Source: Noviherbaspirillum pedocola (GTDB taxonomy: Bacteria > Pseudomonadota > Gammaproteobacteria > Burkholderiales > Burkholderiaceae_D). Taken from it: 49,096 nucleotides of DNA. Each line of letters opens with the position of its first letter. The stretch's first letter is position 1. Below the pieces are notes generated by a model. The model searched no databases. It had not been told where the DNA came from and worked only from the letters and a program-made list of their open reading frames with translations. This document shows positions 22,536 through 30,452 of this stretch, one piece after another. A program made the position numbers and the translations under genes. The DNA is taken from NCBI RefSeq assembly GCF_016632335.1, contig NZ_JAEPBG010000026.1, forward strand, positions 1-49,096, written 5' to 3'.

Positions 22536-24908
22536 ATGATGTTTACGCATAGCTATACTCGGCTTTCCTCACCGGCTCAATCGATCCCGATGTTTCCTTC
22601 CTTCCATTGGCCTGTCCCTCCCAACTACACCATCGCCGATGGCGGCCGAGACGTCGCAAAGTCTGTAATGCTCGTCATGGTGGACAGCTCGCGGCAGATG
22701 GGAACGCTGGTCGACTTCGACGCCACAGCGAAGACTTTAAGCCTTCAGTCCGGGAGCGGTGCGCCGCTGCGCATTGACTTCGCCTCATTCAAGGTGGTGC
22801 GCTTTACCCGGGGCATGCCCCTGGTGAAAGCAGGCCACCAGAACACGGCCGGAGCGATGGAATCCGGGAAACGCCAGAAGCTTACGCTGCACTTCGTCGA
22901 TGGGGAGCAGATGCAGATGGAAGTGGTGGGCGTCGTTGAGCATCACGCTGGCCTGTTCCTGTATGCGTCGAGTTTCGGGCAAGACATCATGTGCAGTTTC
23001 GTTCCAGCTTGCGCGCTGCAGAAATGCCAGTTCGCATCGGTTGGCGAAGCGGCTGCCACTACGGCACCGGCCGACGCTCCCCTGCCCTCCTTCGTGCCGA
23101 TCAAAAGCCGGCAAGGCGTCGAGACGGCGCTCCATTCCCGTCCGGCCGCATCCACGCTACGCATCGGCGAGACGCTCCTCCTCGAACGACTCATTACCCA
23201 GGCTCAGCTGGATGAGGCACTGAAGCTCAAGCAACAGCAACCTAACGTGCCGCTCGGTGAGGTTCTGGTGTCCATGGGGGCAGTCAAGAGGGACACCATA
23301 CGCCGCGTGTTAGTGCAGAAGCTTGGTATCCCCTATGTCGAGCTTGAAGAGTTTGACGTCGACCTGGACCTCATCAAGAGCGTGCCTTCGGAGCTGGTAC
23401 GACAGCACAACATCGTGCCGCTGTACCGAGCGGATGGAAAGGTAATCGCCGCCACTGCCAATCCTGCCGCTGGCGAGGCGCAGCATGCGCTTGGCTTCTT
23501 CACCAAGCTAAAGGTCGAGATCGTTGTAGCCTCGTCCAACGATATCGAGTCGGCGATCAAGAAGTACTACGGCGGCGGCACCGGGCGGCAAACGCTCCAG
23601 GACCTGGTACTCGAGATTGGCAACAACGAAACAGGTGCCGGTGCAGCTGTCGCCGCCGCAGCCGCGGTCGAGGAGTCGGGAAATGCCGACCATGTCCTTG
23701 TAAAGCTGGTGAACACGATCATTACAGATGCATTTGAACAGGGTGCATCGGACATTCACATCGAAAACATGCGGGACAACCTTCCGACCCGTATCCGCTT
23801 TCGCAAGGACGGTGTGATGTTCGATTACTCGGAGGTCCCGCCGGAGCTGAAGAGTGCCCTGGTATCCCGGCTGAAAATTATGTGCCGCCTCGATATTTCG
23901 GAGCGTCGCCGGCCGCAGGATGGCAAGATCGATTTCTCGCAATTCGGGGGGCAGAAGATCGAGCTACGGGTACTCACCATGCCCACCACAGACGGCCTTG
24001 AGGACGTCGTCATGCGTATCCTGGCGGCCCCTAAGGCGGTATCCATGGAGACGCTGGGCCTGTCCGACTATGCAATGGCTGGCCTCAAACGAATTGCAGA
24101 GCGGCCCCATGGACTGTTGTTTGTCTGCGGCCCCACTGGCTCGGGCAAGACGACTACTTTGCATTCTGTCCTCTCGCATATCAATACCCCCGACAGGAAG
24201 ATCTGGACGGTAGAAGATCCGATAGAGATCACCCAGCGTGGGCTGCGTCAGGTTCAGGTGCAGAGCAAGATTGAATTGACATTCGCTGCGATCCTGCGCA
24301 GTTTTCTACGCGCCGATCCGGATGTCATTATGGTGGGCGAAACCCGCGACCCGGAGACGGCTCGCACCGTGATTGAAGCTTCCCTGACCGGTCACCTCGT
24401 TTTCTCTACGATGCATACCAACAGCGCGGCTGAGAGCGTCGTGCGCCTGCTGGACCTTGGTTTGGATCCCTTCAATTTTGCGGACGCGTTGCTCGGTGTC
24501 GTTGGTCAACGCCTGGCGAGGCGGCTATGCACGGCCTGTCGGCAACCGTATGCGGCGTCCACCGAGGACCTCGCGATGCTCTCGCACGAGTACTGTCACG
24601 ACTCGCCCCTTGACCCGAGCGAGGTCGTAGCCGCTTGGCGGCCGAAATACGGTGGGGCGGTGGGTAAGATCATCCTCTACCGCGCAAAGGGCTGCCCCCA
24701 CTGCAACGGCACCGGCTATAAAGGACGCCTCGGCATCCATGAGTTGCTCATCAATACGCCAGAGCTGAAGCGTATGATCCTCGGAAAAGCGAATGTGTCC
24801 GAACTGACCAGATCCGCGATCGGCGAAGGGATGGCGACATTACGTCAGGACGGAATTAGCAAGATTCTGCAAGGGCTCACAGACTGGGAGCAGATCCGGA
24901 CCATATAA
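22536..24908 (+). CDS. PilB/GspE-type ATPase with MshEN-like domain
   Basis: 790 residues, the second assembly ATPase of the window. Residues 1-190 are a beta-rich domain of unknown type. Residues 210-345 match the MshEN/T2SSE-N fold (R-I-G-E-T-L-L-L-E-R-L-I, L-D-E-A-L-K-L-K-Q-Q), which in known cases binds cyclic di-GMP. The C-terminal ATPase has Walker A G-P-T-G-S-G-K-T, Walker B D-V-I-M-V-G-E-T-R-D, a His box (S-T-M-H-T-N-S-A), and zinc knuckles C-T-A-C and C-P-H-C. With three signalling genes upstream it may drive the pilus in response to c-di-GMP. ATG 22536 or 22539 is the start: AAGGA sits immediately before, which favours 22539. Confidence 0.8.
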   Translation: MMFTHSYTRLSSPAQSIPMFPSFHWPVPPNYTIADGGRDVAKSVMLVMVDSSRQMGTLVDFDATAKTLSLQSGSGAPLRIDFASFKVVRFTRGMPLVKAGHQNTAGAMESGKRQKLTLHFVDGEQMQMEVVGVVEHHAGLFLYASSFGQDIMCSFVPACALQKCQFASVGEAAATTAPADAPLPSFVPIKSRQGVETALHSRPAASTLRIGETLLLERLITQAQLDEALKLKQQQPNVPLGEVLVSMGAVKRDTIRRVLVQKLGIPYVELEEFDVDLDLIKSVPSELVRQHNIVPLYRADGKVIAATANPAAGEAQHALGFFTKLKVEIVVASSNDIESAIKKYYGGGTGRQTLQDLVLEIGNNETGAGAAVAAAAAVEESGNADHVLVKLVNTIITDAFEQGASDIHIENMRDNLPTRIRFRKDGVMFDYSEVPPELKSALVSRLKIMCRLDISERRRPQDGKIDFSQFGGQKIELRVLTMPTTDGLEDVVMRILAAPKAVSMETLGLSDYAMAGLKRIAERPHGLLFVCGPTGSGKTTTLHSVLSHINTPDRKIWTVEDPIEITQRGLRQVQVQSKIELTFAAILRSFLRADPDVIMVGETRDPETARTVIEASLTGHLVFSTMHTNSAAESVVRLLDLGLDPFNFADALLGVVGQRLARRLCTACRQPYAASTEDLAMLSHEYCHDSPLDPSEVVAAWRPKYGGAVGKIILYRAKGCPHCNGTGYKGRLGIHELLINTPELKRMILGKANVSELTRSAIGEGMATLRQDGISKILQGLTDWEQIRTI

Positions 24909-26197
24909 CTATCGCGAAGCAGCCTGGATTATTCACTGTGAATAATCCAGGCGGCGTGTCCTGGACTAGCTTTTTGTTAGGCTCCACGTTGCCGATGATG
25001 AAGTTTTCTGGCACGAACGCTACTGTGCGAAGCACTCGGCCCTTGTCGTTTGCAAATTTCGGGCTTTTATCTTGCAAAAGCAGCGCTGATTTGCTGCCTC
25101 ACGCCCCTTTATTCACAGTGAATAACACAGGTCATTTCGACACAGCACCTAGCTCGGCGGGTAGAGGTCCATTATTCACAGTGAATAATTGCAGTGATCT
25201 AGCGTCGGCAATCCACTTCATTAGGGTACATCGGTTACATCTCACCGCCCGAAAATTCCGCATTCGCACTTGAAAGCTGGCGAGGCCGAAACTATTCACA
25301 GTGACTTGTCTCGGCGAAGCCGTGTTTATGGTCGCCACGGTCTACCGTCTACGCGATACTTTGCATGATCGGTCTCCGGCTTTGCCGTGAAGGCTGTGTG
25401 AGAACGCGGCGACGATTATTCACTGTGAATATTTGGAGAAGGTCTCACGGGGCCGGGGTTATCGACTAAACCGATAGCAATGGCTTGAGCTTGCGGGATA
25501 CTCCGCGATAGCACAGGTGACGCCCATGCACCTGGCCCATTATTCGCAGTGAATAATCTGGGCGCGATTTCGGGCGGAGCAGTGGCCGGTAGGAACCCCG
25601 TCTAGCGAGAAAACCTGTGAGATGTCATCTCTCTATGCGTGGGTTCGAGGAAAGGGGGTAAATATTCACAGTGAATATTCACGGTATTCCGCGCACCATC
25701 CTCGATTGGCAGTCGAGTTAGACACCGGCAAGGTGAGAACGAGCAACGGTCCCAGCGCGAATTATGGTACGAAGTCGTACATCGTTCGAGCTTGTAAATG
25801 CCGCATCCAGTTGCTGAACCAATTCACAACCAGAAGGGTAGGGCAGGGCAGGGCTCCTGCTCTATCGCACGGCGAATGTTATTCCGCCGCAACGGTCAAA
25901 TTTGACAATTGGTTTCACCCTCTGTCTTCACGGTTTCATGTTGTGCCCCGCCCATTCCCGTGGCGCAGACGCATAAAGCAAGAGCGAAACGCGGTCAGCA
26001 CACGTGATTGCGTCTGCTCGCGTAATGCCAGCATGATCTCCCTCACTGAACTTCACGATCAACTCCCTGGCGATTACCGCCGTAATAGCCGGCAACCGCG
26101 AACCTCGCACTCGACGGCGAAGTCGGCCCAGCATGCACGCGAAGGCGCAAGACAGTGCGTTGCGTCGATCGCTCGCGAGGAATTGCGTGACGCTACG
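24909..26197. other. probable origin/centromere region, non-coding
   Basis: 1.29 kb with no gene I would support, downstream of rep (which ends at 26198) and beyond the pilus genes. It contains seven copies (six full, one partial) of the palindrome TATTCAC-N-GTGAATA spread over 24924-25679. The remaining part, 25680-26197, has no repeats I could see. A plasmid origin or partition site near rep is the natural reading. A 204-residue open frame (25622-26236, plus strand) crosses the palindromes and rep and is most likely spurious. Confidence 0.6.
24924..25679. repeat. palindrome cluster 1, TATTCAC-N-GTGAATA sites
   Basis: Sites seen: 24924-24952 (29-bp perfect palindrome around a T, arms CCTGGATTATTCAC), 25109-25125, 25171-25189, 25293-25304 (partial, right arm decayed), 25417-25431, 25539-25557 (one base changed, TATTCGC) and 25661-25679. 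The centre base is A or T; all full copies share TATTCAC/GTGAATA apart from the one change noted. The core TTCAC-N-GTGAA is close to chromosomal parS (TTCACGTGAA) with one extra central base. Spacing is irregular (roughly 60-180 bp), unlike tightly packed iterons, which favours ParB or regulator sites, but Rep binding is not excluded. Confidence 0.75.
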
Positions 26198-27457
26198 CTA
26201 AGCAAAAACTCTATTGCGCTTCATCATTTCGCGTAACCCGGCGAGAGCGTCTCTCGCAACATCGCTAACGGCCGCCGGCGGTACGGGCGGAGTAACCGCA
26301 CGTCCTGCCGGCGTATGAGCTTCCTGCAAGTCGTTTACGCCACTCAGGAGGCGCGATACCCAGTCGGGTGCATTGTCCAGTAACGAAACGGCGAGATGAG
26401 ATAGCGAGTGCGTCCCAGCGCTCCTGCCGGTAGAGGGATCGATAAAGCTCACGACATTTCCGGTAACTTCCTTGATTACGAGGCCGGAAGGCAGACGAAC
26501 ATGGGGCCGTCGCAAGGCAACAGTAATCGAATTCACCTTCGCTTGGCGTTCGGCGTTTGCCTGCTGCGCTATTTCGAGATGTTCCTCTTGGCGAACAGCC
26601 CATCGGAAATCTCTACCGGATTGCAGCGCCGTTTTAAGCCATGCAACTGCGTCGCGGCCCTTGATCCCCCGCTTGACCATTCCGGGCAGGCAGAACCGCA
26701 ATGCGTCCTGGAGGCGTTGGCCTACATCCTTGCAAATCTTGAAGAGGTAGCAGATCTGCGAACGCTGTAGTTGGAGCGTTTTTGCAGGCTCGACCAGGTC
26801 GTCAGGCATGCGGCTTGAACGCTTCGGCGAGTTTTGAAGGGATTCCCGTTCGGGCTTATTCTCGATAGAGAGTTTCTGTTTACAGAACGCCCCTGATTTG
26901 TGCGCCAAATTTGTCCCACGGTCAGCCATTGGAACCGGGATTTTTTCAGGCTGGCTTTCGACGGTAAGCGTCGTGGATGTATCCGGCGACGTGAACGATT
27001 CTCGTGCGGTCTCAAACGTGGCTTGTGGCGCCGATAGCGGGGCAGGGGACGCTGCCTGCTGCGCATCCATATCCAACGCAGCCTGTCCTTTTCGCTTTGC
27101 GTCAAAAAGCGTTTTCGCGCCTTCAGTCCACACAAACCGCATGCAGTCCCATGTACCACTCTCATGCTTGTACGTTTGCTTGATTCGTCGGATCAAGCCG
27201 CGTCGCTCCAACTGTGTCGCGTAACGGGTAATGGAGCGTTCGCTCGTGCCGAGCATTTCCGCGGCCTTTTGACGGCTACAGATCACCGGCTGGTCGAGTT
27301 TGTCGAGCGGTGTATGGGAAATAAAAATTTGGCCGAGCCGAAGCACCCTAATTGGGAGGTCCCAGGAAGAGTGATGCATAGACAGCCGGTATTGAGCGGC
27401 CTGGATAGGCCGCGGCAAGCGACGGGCGAGCACGTCCGCCGCAGTTCGAATGGTCAT
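26198..27457 (-). CDS. putative plasmid replication initiator (winged-helix)
   Basis: 419 residues. A helix-turn-helix/winged-helix domain spans residues 57-92 (S-R-Q-K-A-A-E-M-L-G-T-S-E-R-S-I-T-R-Y-A, then a wing G-L-I-R-R-I). The middle (residues 120-220) is low-complexity and likely a linker. The C-terminal part is helical and basic (F-K-I-C-K-D-V-G-Q-R-L-Q-D-A-L, then W-L-K-T-A-L-Q-S-G-R-D). Such HTH proteins next to parAB are commonly annotated as replication proteins on Burkholderiales plasmids. ATG 27457 has GGAG upstream; the frame extends to TTG 27499. It is flanked by palindrome clusters and faces a candidate antisense RNA, which supports the initiator reading. A transcriptional regulator is the alternative. 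Confidence 0.6.
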   Translation of the reverse strand: MTIRTAADVLARRLPRPIQAAQYRLSMHHSSWDLPIRVLRLGQIFISHTPLDKLDQPVICSRQKAAEMLGTSERSITRYATQLERRGLIRRIKQTYKHESGTWDCMRFVWTEGAKTLFDAKRKGQAALDMDAQQAASPAPLSAPQATFETARESFTSPDTSTTLTVESQPEKIPVPMADRGTNLAHKSGAFCKQKLSIENKPERESLQNSPKRSSRMPDDLVEPAKTLQLQRSQICYLFKICKDVGQRLQDALRFCLPGMVKRGIKGRDAVAWLKTALQSGRDFRWAVRQEEHLEIAQQANAERQAKVNSITVALRRPHVRLPSGLVIKEVTGNVVSFIDPSTGRSAGTHSLSHLAVSLLDNAPDWVSRLLSGVNDLQEAHTPAGRAVTPPVPPAAVSDVARDALAGLREMMKRNRVFA

Positions 27458-27482
27458 TTCGAGCTCCGTGTAGCAGGGAGCC

Positions 27483-27512
27483 TTGACAGACGAAGTCAAT
27501 CCGAACTACCAT
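27483..27512 (+). promoter_or_regulatory. sigma70-type promoter for a rightward RNA opposite the rep leader
   Basis: A perfect -35 TTGACA (27483-27488), an 18-base spacer and TACCAT (27507-27512, 4 of 6 matches to TATAAT). Transcription would start near 27519, running away from rep on the opposite strand to its leader. The -10 overlaps the left arm of the inverted repeat 27506-27518/27569-27581, whose ATTCAC/GTGAAT sequences resemble half-sites of the nearby palindromes, so the same protein may repress it. Confidence 0.55.
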
Positions 27513-27518
27513 TCACCC

Positions 27519-27632
27519 GTGTTAGCAGTACCTTGCCAGTACCTGGTTGTCCCACAACAACCGCTTTTGGGTGAATGGTAGCCACATTGAACGAGAGGCC
27601 CGACAGTTCCAGCTGTCGGGCCTCTTTTCATT
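27519..27632 (+). ncRNA. candidate counter-transcribed RNA controlling rep
   Basis: About 114 nt between the promoter above and a strong terminator hairpin. It is complementary to the leader of rep mRNA (rep runs leftward from 27457), the arrangement of plasmid copy-control antisense RNAs. An internal hairpin GGTTGT-CCCACA-ACAACC is at 27544-27561, and the terminal stem is at 27595-27624. No open reading frame with a ribosome binding site is seen on this strand. Function is inferred from position and structure only. Confidence 0.5.
27595..27632 (+). terminator. terminator of the candidate antisense RNA
   Basis: A perfect 12-bp stem (GAGGCCCGACAG, 27595-27606, with CTGTCGGGCCTC, 27613-27624) with loop TTCCAG, followed by TTTTCATTT. 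The T-run is on the rightward side only, so it terminates plus-strand transcription and probably not the leftward rep message. Its loop TTCCAG recurs in three hairpins at 27923-28089. Confidence 0.8.
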
Positions 27633-27715
27633 TGTAAGGCTAGTTAAAAATGTTCGTTTTTCAGCGTTTCGTTACCGTCTTCCTTTATTCATCCGATACC
27701 GGTTTGCTTGGAGGA

Positions 27716-27970
27716 TTATTTATTCACAGTGAATAAATAATTCCGTGTATCCGTACTTCCTGCTCCGTATCTCAGGCGCTCCGAGGAATCATCATCTGCA
27801 AATACGCTGCCTCGGCCGTCTTCGATTTCAATCTTTTGCTGTCCCGCCTATTGGCTGCACTACTAAATATTCACTGTGAATATTTAGCGTTGCGACTATT
27901 GCGCTCCTGGTGTTTCGATCCATCCGTTCCAGCGGAGAACCGACGCGGCCAATTATTCACCGTGAATAGT
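27716..27970. repeat. palindrome cluster 2 upstream of rep
   Basis: Three more sites of the same family: 27716-27740 (25-bp perfect palindrome, arms TTATTTATTCAC around A), 27863-27887 (25-bp perfect, arms CTAAATATTCAC around T) and 27951-27970 (AATTATTCAC-C-GTGAATAGTT, imperfect outside the core). They lie upstream of rep, between it and the parAB operon. The first is placed where the rep promoter should be, so it could act as an operator as well as a partition or origin site. Confidence 0.75.
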
Positions 27971-28089
27971 TGAACCAGGCGCGAACTCGCACTGCAGGAA
28001 TTCATGCCGTTCCAGCGGCATGAACACCGGGTGCTGCCTGTAAAACATCGGCACCGCGGACAAATGTCGCGCCGTTCCAGCGGCGTGAC
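27923..28089. repeat. three hairpins sharing CCG-TTCCAG-CGG
   Basis: The 12-bp sequence CCGTTCCAGCGG occurs at 27924-27935, 28007-28018 and 28072-28083, each inside a longer stem: 4 bp (27923-27936), 9 bp (28001-28024) and 8 of 9 bp (28066-28089). Outside the core the arms differ, yet both arms change together, so the stems are kept while the loop TTCCAG is constant. The terminator at 27595-27624 has the same loop. The two right copies lie inside the coding region 27953-28336. Confidence 0.7.
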
Positions 28090-28336
28090 TGTCTGTACGG
28101 GTGCCGACTGCCAACGATGTTGCCAAAAACGCAATATCTACAACGCCGCGGTAAGAACCATCAACATCTTTACCTTGATCGAATTCGAAGGGGAGGGCGC
28201 TAAGTGAGCCGCCCGACCATCCGTGCTTCTCAAACACATCGATCATGAAAGCCGACGGCTTAGAACCGATGGCTTTCATGATCGGCGCTGTCCCATCGCC
28301 AGATGACTTTCGAATGATGGGAAACGCCGTGTTCAC
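27953..28336 (-). CDS. small third gene of the par operon (127 aa), unknown
   Basis: 127 residues, no family recognised. GTG 28336 overlaps the parB stop (GTGA), which argues for coupled translation with parB. No membrane segment or clear motif is seen; it is moderately hydrophobic with several His. The DNA is unusually structured: a 14-bp inverted repeat at 28240-28253/28271-28284, and two TTCCAG-loop hairpins near the 3' end. So the transcript may matter as RNA, or the frame may not be translated at all. A palindromic site overlaps its last codons (27951-27970). Confidence 0.45.
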   Translation of the reverse strand: MNTAFPIIRKSSGDGTAPIMKAIGSKPSAFMIDVFEKHGWSGGSLSALPFEFDQGKDVDGSYRGVVDIAFLATSLAVGTRTDSHAAGTARHLSAVPMFYRQHPVFMPLERHEFLQCEFAPGSTIHGE

Positions 28337-29280
28337 CGCTTTTCCTCTTTGCGCTGACGAAGAAAGGTTATAAGCGACTTGTCGAGCGATTCGAGGTCTT
28401 CGTCCGTATCCTTCACGGTAAGAAGGATCTGGCGCGTGGATTTCTTGATCTTCGTCTCGTACAGCGTAGTTCCCTCATCGTTCGTGATATACGCTGGGCC
28501 TTTGCCAGTATTTTCAGGCACCTTTTTCACAGACATTTGTGCGACCCATCCGCGCAGAGTCGAGATATCGGCGCCATCCGCCAGTCGCTGCACCGCGCGA
28601 ACGACAAGATCCTGCTCATCCGGGTACGCCTTGAGCAGTTCCCAAATAACTTCCGCCTTGCGCACAGACAGCAGATCTGGCTGCTGATCTAAAAGTGCCG
28701 TGATCGGCGAGGGAAGATTCAGGAGATTCATCCGTTTGGAGACGTTCGCCTGCGATGTAGCGAATACACTGGCACATTCGGCCTGGTTCTTCACAAAGTT
28801 GCGAGCAAACGCGTGCTGATACATGCGCCCCTTTTCATAGTCGCAGAGATCCTTACGGCCTTCGTTCTGGATCATCGTCCGCAATTCCGCAGCATCGTTA
28901 TCTGCTTCTACGATGCGGGCTTCCAGTTCCGTCCAGCCAATTGACTGCGCCGCGCGCCGGCGGCGGTGCCCGCTGATGAGCTGGTAACTCGCCGTCCCTA
29001 GACGTCTTACCATGACTGGTTCCTGCTGGCCGTTAGCCTTCATCCCGGCTGCAAGCTCATCGATTTCTTCCGGGTTGTATTTGAGGCGAGGCTGATACGG
29101 ACTGTCGAGGAGCTGATCAAGCGGGATTTTGCACAGCGTCTCACGCACGCCGTTATCTACCTGCTCGGACGGCGCTTGCGGGCCAGGGAAGGGTGTAGAC
29201 GGAGCCTGATCTGTCAGGTGCACGACTTCGGGCTTGCGAAGCTCCGCCAGCGGAGCGCGAGGAGCGAGCCGACTTTTCAT
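28333..29280 (-). CDS. parB: ParB partition protein
   Basis: 315 residues. The N-terminal ParB/Spo0J domain has S-P-Y-Q-P-R, then E-I-D-E-L-A-A-G-M-K-A-N-G-Q and the CTPase-type motif G-H-R-R-R-R-A-A (about residues 108-115). It continues with the ParB helix-turn-helix region (Y-E-K-G-R-M-Y-Q, then S-Q-A-N-V-S-K-R-M-N-L-L). It is expected to bind parS-like sites, for which the TATTCAC-N-GTGAATA palindromes on both sides of rep are candidates, and to bridge the plasmid to ParA. ATG 29280 overlaps the parA stop (ATGA). Confidence 0.9.
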   Translation of the reverse strand: MKSRLAPRAPLAELRKPEVVHLTDQAPSTPFPGPQAPSEQVDNGVRETLCKIPLDQLLDSPYQPRLKYNPEEIDELAAGMKANGQQEPVMVRRLGTASYQLISGHRRRRAAQSIGWTELEARIVEADNDAAELRTMIQNEGRKDLCDYEKGRMYQHAFARNFVKNQAECASVFATSQANVSKRMNLLNLPSPITALLDQQPDLLSVRKAEVIWELLKAYPDEQDLVVRAVQRLADGADISTLRGWVAQMSVKKVPENTGKGPAYITNDEGTTLYETKIKKSTRQILLTVKDTDEDLESLDKSLITFLRQRKEEKR

Positions 29281-30452
29281 GCTGCTACGCTCCTAGCCGC
29301 TGCCGCCTCTTTCGCCGCCGCTTCTTTAGCTGCCGCATATTCCTTCGCTCCTATTTTCTGAAGCAGGAAATCCGTGAATTTTCGGTATTCCTTCACAGGA
29401 GCCGAAGTGGGCTGCTGTAGCGTCAACGGCATGTAATATTCCTGAGACTTCGGGAATAGCTCGCTGGAACTGATCGACATATCAGGAAGATTATCTTTAT
29501 AGGTTTGAAGCTTCTGCGACATGCGTGCTACCCGCGACACGTTGCTGCTGTAGTGGGTAGGCAGGATGATCAGTTCTGGCTGCTGCCCCGACTTGCTTTG
29601 GATATAGTTAATTTCACCCACTAACCGCGACACGCCCTTAACCCCAAACGAGTCCATCTTCACCGGCGCGATGATGTAGTCAGAAACCGCAATCGCGTTG
29701 GATGCGACAAAGCTGATCGAGGGCGGGCAGTCAAACAAGACGAAGTCGAAATCCTTCACGTTCAGGCCTGGGATTTTGCCCTCAGTTGACGCACGGAAGA
29801 AAGATCTGAAGACCAGCTCGCGCGTATCCCGAGTCGCGACGATCGCATGCTCAAGATCGCCAAGGAACGTGTCGCTTGGGATTAACGCAGGGCCATCCGC
29901 ACCAAACGGCCATTTAATGTAGTGCGAAATATCGTCCATCTTGTTCGCACCGGGGCGGGAATTTTCCAGATACGGCTTCACCACTTCTGCGAACGTACCG
30001 TGGACGATTGCATCCGAATTCAAATCGTTAGTCGCAGCCTCACCGTCTTCCAAGTCCGATTCATAGCCCATTAGCTGCGTCAGGTTCGCCTGGACGTCCA
30101 AATCGATCATCAGTACACGGTAGCCCGAAAGCTGCAGCTGAATGCCGATCTCCGCAGTTGTCGTGCTTTTGCCGGTCCCGCCTTTGATTAGCTCAACAGC
30201 GATGCATATCGGCGTGGCAGAAAGGGGTTTGATGAGGCCTTGCTTGCGACGCCAGGCAGCAAGCTGGAAAATATTGTCTAGCGTGAAAATCCGCACGGCC
30301 GGGGAATTAGGATTGTCTGCAGTGGCTCGCTTAATCTCGATGCCGCTGTCTTTGACATAGGTGCGTAGCGTGTTCTCACTAACGCTAAGAAGTGCTGCCG
30401 CCGCCTTCAGGCGGTACTGACAGTCATCCAGCAAAGCAAATGTGCTACGCAT
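29277..30452 (-). CDS. parA: ParA partition ATPase (type Ia-like, with N-terminal HTH)
   Basis: 391 residues. Residues 10-75 carry an HTH region (A-A-A-L-L-S-V-S-E-N-T-L-R-T-Y-V), as in P1-type ParA proteins that repress their own operon. The deviant Walker A K-G-G-T-G-K-S-T is at residues 90-97, followed by M-I-D-L-D-V-Q-A-N-L and F-V-L-F-D-C-P-P-S-I. The C-terminus has an Ala/Lys-rich repeat (A-A-K-E-A-A-A-K-E). AGGAAA precedes ATG 30452 by about 9 bases. Repeats of TTGGTAGG upstream are likely operators. It segregates the plasmid with ParB. Confidence 0.9.
   Translation of the reverse strand: MRSTFALLDDCQYRLKAAAALLSVSENTLRTYVKDSGIEIKRATADNPNSPAVRIFTLDNIFQLAAWRRKQGLIKPLSATPICIAVELIKGGTGKSTTTAEIGIQLQLSGYRVLMIDLDVQANLTQLMGYESDLEDGEAATNDLNSDAIVHGTFAEVVKPYLENSRPGANKMDDISHYIKWPFGADGPALIPSDTFLGDLEHAIVATRDTRELVFRSFFRASTEGKIPGLNVKDFDFVLFDCPPSISFVASNAIAVSDYIIAPVKMDSFGVKGVSRLVGEINYIQSKSGQQPELIILPTHYSSNVSRVARMSQKLQTYKDNLPDMSISSSELFPKSQEYYMPLTLQQPTSAPVKEYRKFTDFLLQKIGAKEYAAAKEAAAKEAAAARSVAA

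Noticed and set aside
24924-24952. Terminator of the ATPase gene
   Set aside because: A perfect palindrome 15 bases after the stop codon, but no T-run follows on either strand, and the same core recurs nine more times.
24924-25679. CRISPR array
   Set aside because: The repeats are short palindromes at irregular distances of 60-180 bp with unrelated lengths, without uniform spacers, and no cas genes are near.
25622-26236. 204-residue open frame over the palindromes
   Set aside because: It crosses palindromic sites and the end of rep, and has no start signal or domain.
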